The notes: a model not told the origin generated them from the letters alone. A DNA stretch of 64,000 nucleotides from Bacteroidota bacterium (GCA_018266795.1 JAFDZV010000004.1:195273-259272); one strand, 5' to 3'; shown: positions 1-9,014, numbered from the stretch's first letter. Made by a program: numbers and translations.

Positions 1-1
1 C

Positions 2-634
2 GACGCAACGCAGCGCGAACTGCTGCTGACGATTCAGGAGGAGGCGGAGCGGCTGAATCGCTTCGTGGGCAATCTGTTGGATACGACGCGGCTGGAATCG
101 GGCGCGCTGAAGCTGAATCGCGAATGGGCCGAGATATCGGACGTGATCGGAACGGCGCTTGCGGGCACCGCGCGGCAGACGGCGGAACACCTGGTGCAAC
201 TGGAAATGGAGCCGGGACTGCCGATGATCCGCCTGGACTTCGTGATGATGGAGCAGGTGTTCGTGAACCTCCTGGAGAACGCGGCGAAGTACTCCCCTCC
301 GGGTTCGACAATTCGTGTGCGTGCGCGCAGGCGAGGGGATGTGGTGACGGTAACGATTCAGGACGAGGGGGGCGGCATTCCCGCCGGCGATCTGGAGCGA
401 GTCTTCGACAAGTTCTACCGGGTGGAGCGCGGCGACCGCCAGGCGGCCGGCACCGGCCTCGGGCTCTCCATCTGCCGCGGCATCATCGAGGAGCACGGCG
501 GGCGTATTCATGCCGTGAGTCCGGTTCCCGACGCAATCCGCGGCGGGAAGGATGCTCCCGGGAGCCTCTTCATCGTGGAATTCCCCATCGAACAGGAACC
601 CTCCGTGGATCGCATTCAGGGGGGAGCCGAATGA
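2..634 (+). CDS. kdpD: Sensor histidine kinase KdpD, C-terminal part (5' end outside window)
   Basis: The reading frame is open from the window edge to a TGA at 632-634, so only the last ~210 residues are present. The first residues are the tail of a dimerisation (HisKA) helix; the phospho-accepting histidine lies upstream of the window. The HATPase domain is complete: N box (NLLENAAKYSPPG), G1 box (DEGGGIP) and G2 box (GTGLGLSIC). The stop overlaps the start of the next gene (ATGA), which is translational coupling. The KdpD assignment rests on the KdpE-like partner downstream; the K+-sensing N-terminal part is not visible, so another OmpR-class kinase remains possible. Confidence 0.85.
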   Translation, partial: DATQRELLLTIQEEAERLNRFVGNLLDTTRLESGALKLNREWAEISDVIGTALAGTARQTAEHLVQLEMEPGLPMIRLDFVMMEQVFVNLLENAAKYSPPGSTIRVRARRRGDVVTVTIQDEGGGIPAGDLERVFDKFYRVERGDRQAAGTGLGLSICRGIIEEHGGRIHAVSPVPDAIRGGKDAPGSLFIVEFPIEQEPSVDRIQGGAE

Positions 635-1350
635 ACGAACAACCCCTTCGTGTCCTTGTCGTGGACGACGAGCCGCAGATCCGGCGTTTCCTTCGGGCCG
701 CGCTGGCCGGCCATTCCTATCGCGTAGTGGAGACCGGTACCGGCGCCGATGCGCTGGTGAAGGCCGCTACCGAACATCCGCACCTGGTTATTCTGGACCT
801 TGGGCTTCCCGATACGGACGGCATCGACGTGCTGCGCCGGCTGCGCGAATGGTCGTCCATGCCGGTGATCGTTCTATCGGTCCGGGGGCGCGAGGAGGAC
901 AAGATCAGGGCCCTGGACGAGGGAGCGGACGACTACGTTACCAAGCCGTTCAATATCGGCGAGCTTCTTGCCCGCGTCCGGGCCGCACTCCGGCATCACC
1001 TGCGAGCCCGGACCGAGGAGCCGGTGTATCGTGCCGGCGGCCTTACGGTTGATCTTGCCCGGCGTCTGGTGACGATGAACGGAGTTGAAGTAAAGCTTGC
1101 ACCGAAGGAATACGAACTGCTGCACCAACTGGTAGTACACGCCGGCAAGGTTCTCACGCATCAACACCTTCTGCGCGAGGTATGGGGGCCGATGTATGCC
1201 GGTGAGACCCACTATCTGCGTGTGCATATCGGCACTCTGCGCAAGAAGATCGAGCCCGACGTTGCCCGGCCGCGCTATATCACCACGGAGCCCGGGGTTG
1301 GGTATCGCATGGTGGAGGGGGAAGAATCGAGTTCCGAAGAAGCGAAATAG
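631..1350 (+). CDS. kdpE: Response regulator KdpE, OmpR/PhoB type
   Basis: A 239-residue two-domain regulator. The receiver domain (about 5-118) has the acidic pair D12/D13, phospho-acceptor D56 and K105 of the TKPF motif. The winged-helix DNA-binding domain (about 135-230) contains the KEYELL and GYR signatures of the OmpR family. The start is chosen at the ATG overlapping the kinase stop, directly before the conserved receiver beta-strand. In known systems KdpE activates the kdpFABC potassium pump under K+ limitation; no kdpFABC gene lies downstream, so any pump genes would have to be upstream of the window or elsewhere. Confidence 0.9.
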   Translation: MNEQPLRVLVVDDEPQIRRFLRAALAGHSYRVVETGTGADALVKAATEHPHLVILDLGLPDTDGIDVLRRLREWSSMPVIVLSVRGREEDKIRALDEGADDYVTKPFNIGELLARVRAALRHHLRARTEEPVYRAGGLTVDLARRLVTMNGVEVKLAPKEYELLHQLVVHAGKVLTHQHLLREVWGPMYAGETHYLRVHIGTLRKKIEPDVARPRYITTEPGVGYRMVEGEESSSEEAK

Positions 1351-1503
1351 GACCTTTGGCTCATGTGTAGATCATCTTCGGGTGATATATTCTCTCCGTC
1401 CCTGGAAAAAGAGCCCTGGTACGGCGGAGGTCCAAATCCCGCCACGAACAGTCGGAGCGTCTGACGCCTCCGCACGCCTGATTCTGCAAGTTGTTCTACG
1501 TCC

Positions 1504-2697
1504 ATGAAACGGAGACGGATTGTCATCCTTGGCACGAACGTTGCCGGGTATACTGCTGCCATTGAGCTTAGCAAGCTGGTTGCCGGGAGCCACGATGTGA
1601 TCGTGGTGGCGAACACGCACAGCTTCCTGTTCCTTCCGTCGCTGGCCGGATTTCCATTCGGTGGGTGCGACGAGGAGGATATCATGTTCGATGTGCGATC
1701 GGATTATGCGCGTCACTCGATCCGCTTCGTGGAGGCGGATATCACGCATCTGGATCTGGACGCACAGAAGATATTCACGCGCACAACCGATCCCATCGCC
1801 TACGACTACGTTCTGATAACCACCGGGGCGCTGGCGGACGGCGACTACATCCCGGGATTTCGCGAGCATGCACACACGCTCCTGGGGATCACGGCGGCGA
1901 TGCGGACGCGCGATGCGTGGCAGCCGTTCCTGAGCAGTTCAGGGCCCGTGGTTGTCTGCGTGGCGCAGGAGTCCGCATGCTACGGTGCCGCGTACGAATT
2001 CCTGTTCAATGTGCGGCGCAATCTGATGAAGCACGGTCTTTCCGGAGTCGTGCCGCTGACGTTCGTCACGGCCGAGCCGGCGCCGGCGCACTTCGGAATC
2101 GGCGGGTTCCACAATACGGAGAAGATGTGCCGGTGGATGCTGGAGCACTATCAGATCAACGCCAGTTTCAGCGTCTCCATCCGTGCGGTCGAGCCGGGGG
2201 CGGTTGTTCTTGGAACCGGTGAGCACCTGCGTTCCAGATTCACGATGATCATGCCGCGGTACGTCGGGGTGGATGCCGTGCGGAATACAGACGGGCTTGC
2301 GGGGGATCTGGGACTGATCGACGTCGACAGCCGCTATCGGCATCCGCATCATCACAATGTCTACGCTGCCGGCGCCGCGGTGAACATCCGGCCGCTGGCC
2401 TCCACCCCGGTGCCGTGCGGTGTTTCCAAGACCGGGTATCTCAGCGAGCGGATGGCGCATGTCGCGGCCCTGAATATCCGGGCGGACATCGAGGGCCTTT
2501 CACCGATCGATCACTCGCACGACGATCTGATTGCCATGTGCAGAATGGACAACGGAAGTCTGGACTTCGCAGGCTACGACGCCGGCATGTCGCATCCGCT
2601 CTGGTACGATTTCAGCATGCCGGGACCGGAGTCGCAGTGGGCCCTGAGCACGTTGTGGAAATATTTCCCCGTGAAGGAGAAGAGCGTCGCCGCGTGA
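1504..2697 (+). CDS. Sulfide:quinone oxidoreductase-like FAD protein
   Basis: A 397-residue flavoprotein of the disulfide-reductase fold. The N-terminal dinucleotide-binding loop is GTNVAG (10-15). It shares several SQR signatures: a cysteine in ACYGAAYEF (C159), the PLTFVTAEP segment (184-192) and a late segment TPVPCGVSKTGY (301-312). C159 and C346 (AMCRMDNG) align by eye with the two cysteines that hold the sulfur bridge in SQR; a counterpart of the third cysteine of the Acidithiobacillus enzyme is not evident, although C305 is close. SQRs are peripheral membrane enzymes that pass electrons from sulfide to quinone. The gene stands alone with no sulfur-oxidation neighbours. An NADH dehydrogenase-like role is the alternative. 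Confidence 0.75.
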   Translation: MKRRRIVILGTNVAGYTAAIELSKLVAGSHDVIVVANTHSFLFLPSLAGFPFGGCDEEDIMFDVRSDYARHSIRFVEADITHLDLDAQKIFTRTTDPIAYDYVLITTGALADGDYIPGFREHAHTLLGITAAMRTRDAWQPFLSSSGPVVVCVAQESACYGAAYEFLFNVRRNLMKHGLSGVVPLTFVTAEPAPAHFGIGGFHNTEKMCRWMLEHYQINASFSVSIRAVEPGAVVLGTGEHLRSRFTMIMPRYVGVDAVRNTDGLAGDLGLIDVDSRYRHPHHHNVYAAGAAVNIRPLASTPVPCGVSKTGYLSERMAHVAALNIRADIEGLSPIDHSHDDLIAMCRMDNGSLDFAGYDAGMSHPLWYDFSMPGPESQWALSTLWKYFPVKEKSVAA

Positions 2698-2743
2698 TGC
2701 TGCCGCGTCGCGCGGCGGCATGATCGCCGCCGGAGCGCGCCTG

Positions 2744-2810
2744 TGACGGTACGGTTGTCGTGACGGGGCGGCTGCCGTGACGGGGCGGCTGCCGTGACGG
2801 GGCGGCCGGA
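2744..2810. repeat. 17-bp tandem repeat, about 4 copies
   Basis: The unit TGACGGGGCGGCTGCCG occurs exactly at 2761-2777 and 2778-2794, with a partial third copy at 2795-2809 and a degenerate one at 2744-2760. It sits between two convergent genes. The period of 17 is not a multiple of three and no reading frame uses it. Confidence 0.85.
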
Positions 2811-2841
2811 CGAGTGGGCGCAGGTGCTCCGCTGCGAACAT

Positions 2842-2860
2842 CGTATCGTGGTACGATACG
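2842..2860. terminator. Hairpin between convergent genes
   Basis: Perfect 8-bp stem (CGTATCGT / ACGATACG) with a 3-nt loop between the ends of the SQR-like gene and the convergent aspartyl-protease-like gene. There is no T run on either side, so it may be only a weak terminator or a processing site. Confidence 0.4.
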
Positions 2861-2884
2861 TTCATGCCGGATACGGCGCGATCC

Positions 2885-3961
2885 TCACTGCGCCCGGCGC
2901 CCGGAAGAATCGGCAGGGCCCGGCTCGATCACCCCAAGCCTGTCGTGCCGGGCATCGAACACCAGCACATCGTTCCGGAAATACTCGTTCCCCACCCACC
3001 CCGGATAGACCTTCGCGAAGAGTCCGTCGGTGCAGGCCTTGATCCACCGCAGGAAGCTGCCCCCCTCCGGTTCGTCGGCGGTCGACGTCCAGATCGGAAG
3101 CATCGTGCGTTCGCGGCCAAGCATCTCTATCCTGATGCGGGGATTGCCTCGGAGCAGTTCCATCGGCCTGCCCCAGGCGCTGCCGGGGAAGGTGTCCACC
3201 CGGCCGCCGGCCTGGCGCCAGTCTTCCCACTGCCGCCGCGGCAGCAGGAGCGTGAACGCAGAGGCGCCGTTGTCGTACTTGATCAGCCGTTCCGATCCGT
3301 TGATGGTTATCGGAAGGTAGATCGGGAACTGATGAACCATCGCGCCGTTGATGTAGCGCACCCGTGCTCCCATCTCGCCTCGTAGCGTATCCGTTACTGC
3401 GATGCGCGAGTGTGCGAAATCCATCACCAGTATCCGGCCATCGATGAAGTCGTAGCCGAGGTTCCCGACCTTTGTCGCGTACATCGTGTCGTTCTCCTCC
3501 AGCGAATCCATCTGTATCTCGTCGTAGATCGGGATGTGGCGGGCAACGTACCGCGTGCGGCCGCCGTACCCGATGCTGATCGGGATGCCGGCCAGTCCCT
3601 CCGGCCTGCTCTGGTAGCGCAGCATGTGATCAAGCGTGCATCGGTGCTTCTTCAGATAGGCGAACCGCTGCGTGATATCCATGAGGTCCGTAACCGGCGT
3701 GCCGAGATCGAACTGCACGAAGAACGGTTTGGTGATGGTATCGATGCGGATCGGGAGGAACATCGCCGAGCGATCGGATGTCGAGTCCCGGATCCAGGTG
3801 ACCGGGATCCATTCGATTTCATCGGTGATTGCCTGCGGAACTATCGATGCGGAGAACGATTCGCGATACACCTCCTGCCGGCTGTAGTAGAACCATGTGC
3901 CTCCGTAGAACAGCAGTGCCGCGCCGGCGAGAACGGAGAGCCATATGAACGTGCGTTTCAT
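2885..3961 (-). CDS. Membrane-anchored protein with aspartyl-protease-like (clan AA) features
   Basis: A 358-residue protein starting at 3961 (MKRTFIWL); an in-frame ATG at 3997 is also possible. One hydrophobic segment follows the start, so the rest is probably periplasmic or extracytoplasmic. Two segments resemble the D-T/S-G loops of retropepsin-like proteases: FDLGTP (84-89) and YDNGAS (229-234); each is followed by hydrophobic strands. A GYDFIDGRILVMDF segment lies between them. Neither loop is the canonical DTG/DSG, so the protein could be a binding fold without catalysis. It is divergent from the tyrosinase gene and convergent with the SQR-like gene. Function is not known to me. Confidence 0.6.
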   Translation of the reverse strand: MKRTFIWLSVLAGAALLFYGGTWFYYSRQEVYRESFSASIVPQAITDEIEWIPVTWIRDSTSDRSAMFLPIRIDTITKPFFVQFDLGTPVTDLMDITQRFAYLKKHRCTLDHMLRYQSRPEGLAGIPISIGYGGRTRYVARHIPIYDEIQMDSLEENDTMYATKVGNLGYDFIDGRILVMDFAHSRIAVTDTLRGEMGARVRYINGAMVHQFPIYLPITINGSERLIKYDNGASAFTLLLPRRQWEDWRQAGGRVDTFPGSAWGRPMELLRGNPRIRIEMLGRERTMLPIWTSTADEPEGGSFLRWIKACTDGLFAKVYPGWVGNEYFRNDVLVFDARHDRLGVIEPGPADSSGRRAQ

Positions 3962-4244
3962 TGCGGCGTGAACGGTGCTGGAACCGGATTGTTGCACGGT
4001 CGCCTTGCGTTCGCCGTGGCGAATTCACGGCAGCGCCCGGCGAAGAAACGGTGCGAACATTCCGGGAGCCGCGTTCGCATGATGCCGCGTCGGGAACGTT
4101 GAGGGGTACATCTTCGTGTACTCGTGCGACGCCCGGATTCGGAGTAGTGTTGCAGGAACGATGGTCCGGTTCCCCCGCAAAGTTATCTGGTACTCACGTA
4201 TCGGTGGTCCATCACAACACATCGACCTGGAAGGAAGACCCCAC

Positions 4245-6992
4245 ATGAAACCAACCCGACTACTCGTACTTCTCATTGCGCTCTGCATTCTCGCGGGCGA
4301 CACGCTCGTTGTGCATGCGCAGTATCGCCGTCGCGATATCAGTACGCTCTCCGCTGCCGATCAGCTCGAACTGCGGCAGCTGATGATGGGCTGGATCAAT
4401 GCCGCCGTGGTAGCGCAGCATTACACGGCCGGCATCCATTGCTACAACGAATTCTTCCTGAGCTGGCATCGCGGGTATATCGGCCAGCTCGAGGCGTGGT
4501 TGATGACGCAGCCGAACGGGACCAAGTACGTCCCGCTGCCGAAGTGGGATCCGAACAATCCGGCCGGCATACCGAACGCCTTCTTCAACGGACTGGCCGG
4601 CTTCGGCAGCTCCGTGCTCACGGGCTATCCGCCGCTCGTGAACCAGAACATCTCGGGCTTCGGCAACTTCAACTTCGGACCGTTCATAGTGCCGGGAGTC
4701 TGCGCGGCCTATCCTGCCTCCACGCGTCCCGACCAGTGCACCGGCATTCCGTATCCGGCCACGGCGATCGACAACTTCGCGCTCGCGCTCGAGAACCAGC
4801 ACAACCCGGTGCATCCCGATGTCGGCGGCGTGATGTCCACGTTCGACTCTCCGGCCGCAGCGCTCTTCTTCCTCTGGCACGGTTACATCGACGATCACTA
4901 TCGCTACTATCAGTGCGTGTGCCAGAATGCGAAGGTGAAGGATCTCTACATGAAGGATAATCCCGCCGACATCGGCGGCGAACCGAACACTACGGAGCCG
5001 AGCGGCGTGATGTGGCAGAGCCCGGACATCTGGGTGCGCCAGAATGCCGACCCGTTCGTTGGTGGCAAGTACCAGCACGAGGATGACGTGAACCGCCATC
5101 AGAATCCGGAGTACAAGACCATCGGCCAGAATTATGTCTACGTGCGCATCAGGAACCTGGGCTGCCAGACGGTGAACGCCGGGGAGGTGAACCTGCGCGT
5201 CTATTGGAGCAAGGCATCCTCCGGTGTATGGACATGGCCGGGCGACTGGACCAATACTCCGCCGTTCACGCCGCCGCACGGCGACGAGATAACCCTGGCA
5301 CCAATCCCCGTGCCGACGCTTGCTCCGGGCGCGCAGTGGGTTGGACAGGTTGGATGGACGGTGCCGAATCCCGCCCTCTATCCAAGCGATCCGCACCATT
5401 TCTGCCTGCTTGCACGGCTGGAGTCCGCCGTGGATCCGATGACATACCCGGAGGGGAGCAGCGTCTATGCGAACACCCAGAACAACAACAACATCGCATG
5501 GCGCAATGTGATGGTGTACGATCTGGACCCGAACAACATCGTGGGTCCGGTCAAGAACTGGGACAAGTTCTTCTTCGCTCTGACCGATAAGCGCGCTACA
5601 GCGGGCAAGCTTCGTTTCGATCTCCCGAACAATCCCGCGCTTCGCTTCACGGTTGACCTTGGCCAGGAGCTGCACGATGCATGGGTTGCCGGCGGCCGCG
5701 TGGGCGACGGCGTGGACAATGCAGAGGGGACGCAGGTTGTGATTACCGGTCCCACGGCGACGCTGGAGAACATCAAGATGAAGCAGGGAGCGCTTTACAC
5801 GCCGGCTGTGCAGGCGAACCTGGAGAACAACAAGGCCGGCGGACTGCCGGATGTGAAGTACGGCGACGTGCTTTCCGTTGTGGTGACGCAGTACGAGACG
5901 ATACCCGCGCAGGCCGAGGGTGAAAACGACAAGGATATCATGATCGGAGGGCTCACCTACGATCTGCGGGCCGTGAAGCTGGACGCAACCAACGGCGATC
6001 CGTTGATCGGATCCGTATCGGTTGGACCAACTACCTGCCCGGAGGCTGCGGACGGTTCGATATCGCTGGTGATGAAGAATCCGGACGCCAACTATACGTA
6101 CTGGTGGAGCACCGGTGCCAGTACCCGTGATGTCACCGACCTTGCGGCCGGCACCTATACCGTCTACGTCCGCAACGATGCCGGTGTCGTGGAGACTCAG
6201 GACATTACGGTGAAGAGCAGCTCCTCGCTCGCCGTTGACATGGACGCCACCATCTCCAGTTGCGGTCGCAGCAACGGCGCGACGAGAGTGGGCGTTACCG
6301 GCGGCAAGGCTCCGTATACCTATCAGTGGTACAAGGATGGCGAAGTGCTCGGCGGGGAAACCGGAACGTCGGTGAAGAATGCCGCCGAGGGGAATTACTC
6401 CGTTGCGGTGACCGATGCCGCCGGCTGCTCGGTAACCGGCCGAATCCGCGTGAGCGACGAGATGGCAATGCTGAACCTCTTCGTGACGACGCACGACGCC
6501 TCCAGCGCCGATGCAGCGGATGGAAGCGCGGATGCCGAGGCCACCGGCATGATGCCTCCGTTCCAGTATCAGTGGAGCAACGGTTCCACGTCGCCGCGCA
6601 TCAGTGGTCTGGTGCCGGGCGTCTACACGGTTTCGGTGACCGATGCCTCCGGCTGCAGCGTAAGCCAGCAGGTTACCATCTCCTATCCGCAGCTCCAGAA
6701 TCAGGGAGTGGATCGCGAGAACGCGAATGCTCTCGGCAGCATTCTTCTGGTATCACCGAACCCCGCCACGGATCGTGCGGATGTTCGGTACGAACTGCGT
6801 AAGAGCGGCTCCGTGAAGATCGCTCTGTACGACGAAGTGGGCCGCCTGGTCGACGTTCTGTACGACGGGCAGCGCGAGGAGGGGGGCAACACGCTGAACG
6901 TGGATACGCGTTCCTATCCGAGCGGGCGTTATACAGTGCGTCTGCTGTTTGGAGGAACCTCCGCGTCCATGCCGCTCGTGATCGTGCGGTAG
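4245..6992 (+). CDS. Secreted tyrosinase-family copper protein with SprB repeats and T9SS sorting domain
   Basis: A 915-residue protein with a clear Sec signal peptide (cleavage after VVHA, about residue 25). A type 3 copper centre is visible: CuA has H65 and the FLSWHR motif with H74; CuB has the HNPVH pair (H186, H190) and FFLWHGYID with H212. Tyrosinases oxidise phenols to quinones. The middle is beta-rich; from about 600 there are Ig-like SprB-type repeats (PYTYQW, FQYQWSNGS, GVYTVSVTDASGCS), and the last ~75 residues are a type A T9SS C-terminal sorting domain (SPNPATDRADVRY). The start is chosen from the signal peptide and a GGAAG ribosome site 7-8 nt upstream. The enzyme is therefore expected on the cell surface. 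Confidence 0.88.
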   Translation: MKPTRLLVLLIALCILAGDTLVVHAQYRRRDISTLSAADQLELRQLMMGWINAAVVAQHYTAGIHCYNEFFLSWHRGYIGQLEAWLMTQPNGTKYVPLPKWDPNNPAGIPNAFFNGLAGFGSSVLTGYPPLVNQNISGFGNFNFGPFIVPGVCAAYPASTRPDQCTGIPYPATAIDNFALALENQHNPVHPDVGGVMSTFDSPAAALFFLWHGYIDDHYRYYQCVCQNAKVKDLYMKDNPADIGGEPNTTEPSGVMWQSPDIWVRQNADPFVGGKYQHEDDVNRHQNPEYKTIGQNYVYVRIRNLGCQTVNAGEVNLRVYWSKASSGVWTWPGDWTNTPPFTPPHGDEITLAPIPVPTLAPGAQWVGQVGWTVPNPALYPSDPHHFCLLARLESAVDPMTYPEGSSVYANTQNNNNIAWRNVMVYDLDPNNIVGPVKNWDKFFFALTDKRATAGKLRFDLPNNPALRFTVDLGQELHDAWVAGGRVGDGVDNAEGTQVVITGPTATLENIKMKQGALYTPAVQANLENNKAGGLPDVKYGDVLSVVVTQYETIPAQAEGENDKDIMIGGLTYDLRAVKLDATNGDPLIGSVSVGPTTCPEAADGSISLVMKNPDANYTYWWSTGASTRDVTDLAAGTYTVYVRNDAGVVETQDITVKSSSSLAVDMDATISSCGRSNGATRVGVTGGKAPYTYQWYKDGEVLGGETGTSVKNAAEGNYSVAVTDAAGCSVTGRIRVSDEMAMLNLFVTTHDASSADAADGSADAEATGMMPPFQYQWSNGSTSPRISGLVPGVYTVSVTDASGCSVSQQVTISYPQLQNQGVDRENANALGSILLVSPNPATDRADVRYELRKSGSVKIALYDEVGRLVDVLYDGQREEGGNTLNVDTRSYPSGRYTVRLLFGGTSASMPLVIVR

Positions 6993-7146
6993 GCCGTGGC
7001 GCCATGACGATGTAGTGCGCTTGGCCGGCGTTGCCGCTCATCGCACAGGGTGTTTGCGCACGAGCGGGCGTTCCTGCACAGGGACGCCCGCATCTGCGCA
7101 TCGTTGTTGCCGGGATCGTCGATCACACACTCCCTCCTCTCGATCC

Positions 7147-8583
7147 ATGATGCTGAAATACTTCCTGCCGTTCCTTCTCGCATCCGTGTTGCTTGCAGCC
7201 TGTGGTCACGATGAGCCTGCCGGCCCGCGTCCCATCGTAATTCCGCGCGCCGACGAGGCGATCGTCTACTCCAGGCATATCGAGCCGATCTTCAAGACAT
7301 CGTGCGGTGGCAGCGGATGCCATCTGGACGGTCAGGCCGGAGGGGCGATGCGTATGGACTCGTGGGATGCAGTGATGGCCGGCACGGACGACGGCGTTAC
7401 CGAAGTAGTTCCCTATTCCGCCCGCAAGAGCCATCTCTTCCAGCACATTGTGAGCGATACGTCGCTTGCGGCAACGGCACTTCCGCGCATGCCCACCGGG
7501 CGCGACTCCCTGCCGATGGATGAGGTGCTCGCGATCAAGCGATGGATAGACGAGGGGGCGAAGAGCGATCGGGGAGATGTTGCGCTTGCAGGTGTGGATC
7601 GCCGGCGCATCTTCATTGCGTCGCGTACCGAGAATCTGATTGCGGCGATCGACCAGCAGTCGCTCCGGGTTGCACGCTATCTCCCTGCATCGGCGGATGA
7701 CGGGAATGCTGCGCCGGCGGAACCGCTGGCTTCGTCCGACGGCGCACTGTACGTGACCCTCCCGGCAACCGGCACGGTGGCGCGCTACGATGCCCGCACC
7801 CTGACGCGCACCGCGCAGGTGCAGGTAGGAGCCGCACCGGCGCAGATCGCGGCGTCATCCAATGGCGGAACGCTCTACATTGCGCATTCCGATCCCGACG
7901 CGGAGACACAGTACGTAAGCGTGGTCGATGCGCGTTCGATGCGGATGACTGGAACGATCGACAGTGTTGGCCGGGCTCCGCACGGCCTGGTGCTCAGCCC
8001 CGACGGGCGGCAGCTCTACACCATCAATACGTTCGGTGATGATATCAGCGTGGTGGATCTGGCTACGGGGAAGGTGCTGAAGCGCATTCCCGTCTCGTAC
8101 AACAATCCGCTCGTGCCCGGCTTCATCGCTCGCTATCAGCCGTACTGTGGCCTGCTTGCGCCGGACGGCCACACGCTCTGGGTGACCTGTCGCAGAAGCG
8201 GCGAGGCTCGCGCCGTCGATCTCGATCTCGGCGCCGTCGTTGACAGCATCTTCGTGGGGGTGCAGCCGATGATGCCGGCGATCACGAAGGATGGCAGATA
8301 CCTCTGGGTGCCGAACGTCGTCACCAATTCGATCTCCGTGATCGACCTCGGAACCCGCCGTCTGCAGGCGACGATTCCCAATGTGACGCAGGGACCGAAT
8401 GCGGTTGCCTTCTCGCCGGATGGGAAAACGGCCTACGTCACGTGCGAAAGTCTGGATGAAGGGGCGCGTCATGGTGGCAGCGGTGGCGTGGGAGGGATGT
8501 ACGAGATCGACGTTGCGAACAGGGTAACCCTTGCGAAGATCGAGATTGCCGCAGGCTCCACCGGCATTGCGGTGACGCCGTGA
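7147..8583 (+). CDS. Lipoprotein with CX4CH cytochrome-type motif and YVTN beta-propeller
   Basis: A 478-residue lipoprotein; the lipobox LLAAC places the acylated cysteine at C19. Residues 53-59 read CGGSGCH, a C-x4-C-H variant of the c-type heme motif, inside a small cytochrome-like domain (about 38-140) that also contains a likely methionine ligand segment (LPRMPTG). The remainder is a YVTN-type beta-propeller with repeated segments such as SPDGRQLY, SVVDLATGK and SPDGKTAYV. It follows the tyrosinase on the same strand after 154 bp. An envelope redox or binding role is inferred. No Shine-Dalgarno is visible; the adjacent ATG at 7150 is equally possible. Confidence 0.8.
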   Translation: MMLKYFLPFLLASVLLAACGHDEPAGPRPIVIPRADEAIVYSRHIEPIFKTSCGGSGCHLDGQAGGAMRMDSWDAVMAGTDDGVTEVVPYSARKSHLFQHIVSDTSLAATALPRMPTGRDSLPMDEVLAIKRWIDEGAKSDRGDVALAGVDRRRIFIASRTENLIAAIDQQSLRVARYLPASADDGNAAPAEPLASSDGALYVTLPATGTVARYDARTLTRTAQVQVGAAPAQIAASSNGGTLYIAHSDPDAETQYVSVVDARSMRMTGTIDSVGRAPHGLVLSPDGRQLYTINTFGDDISVVDLATGKVLKRIPVSYNNPLVPGFIARYQPYCGLLAPDGHTLWVTCRRSGEARAVDLDLGAVVDSIFVGVQPMMPAITKDGRYLWVPNVVTNSISVIDLGTRRLQATIPNVTQGPNAVAFSPDGKTAYVTCESLDEGARHGGSGGVGGMYEIDVANRVTLAKIEIAAGSTGIAVTP

Positions 8584-8590
8584 ATGGCCG

Positions 8591-8660
8591 GTAGTCAGTA
8601 GTCAGTAGTCAGTAGTCAGTAGTCAGTAGTCAGTAGTCAGTAGTCAGTAGTCAGTAGTCA
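8591..8660. repeat. Heptanucleotide tandem repeat (GTAGTCA)10
   Basis: Ten perfect head-to-tail copies of GTAGTCA start 8 bp after the preceding stop, then decay into related sequence (GTTGTTG, GTAGTTG, GTCAGTGG) up to about 8705. The block separates the propeller lipoprotein from the mbtH-like gene. Copy number is likely to vary between strains by slippage. Confidence 0.97.
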
Positions 8661-8784
8661 GTTGTTGGTAGTTGTCAGTGGTCAAGTGGTAACCACTAAC
8701 GACTAACCGGCTCCGCACTATATTGCGCCGCCATCCGTGCGTGCCGCAATGCACGCGGCTCCTGTGAACACACACGATACAGTC

Positions 8785-9012
8785 ATGCCGGAACAATCGG
8801 ACAGCGTCATCTACCAGGTTATTGTAAACCATGAGGAGCAGTATTCCATCTGGCCGGCCGATCGCGAGATCCCGCCGGGGTGGAGGTCCGAGGGGAAGAC
8901 CGGCTCCAAGGCGGAATGTCTGAACCATATCAACGAGGTTTGGACGGATATGCGCCCGCTCAGCCTGCGGAAGAAGATGGAGGAGGAACGCAGACGTACC
9001 GAGGCGCAGTGA
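8785..9012 (+). CDS. MbtH-like protein
   Basis: A 75-residue protein matching the MbtH family over nearly its whole length: [10 protein letters not shown] (15-24), PPGW (30-33) and [10 protein letters not shown] (52-61), including the three family tryptophans W23, W33 and W53. MbtH proteins bind adenylation domains of non-ribosomal peptide synthetases and are needed for their folding or activity. No NRPS gene is present in this window. The start at 8785 gives the normal family length. It is followed after 2 nt by the B3/B4 gene, so the two are probably one operon. A TATATTGC element lies about 65 nt upstream. Confidence 0.92.
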   Translation: MPEQSDSVIYQVIVNHEEQYSIWPADREIPPGWRSEGKTGSKAECLNHINEVWTDMRPLSLRKKMEEERRRTEAQ

Positions 9013-9014
9013 GC

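Noticed and set aside
4260-6494. Open frame of about 740 codons antisense to the tyrosinase gene
   Set aside because: Shadow of a gene with clear copper motifs; no signal, domain or start context of its own.
8591-8660. CRISPR-like array
   Set aside because: Seven-base units are directly adjacent with no spacers; it is a simple tandem repeat.
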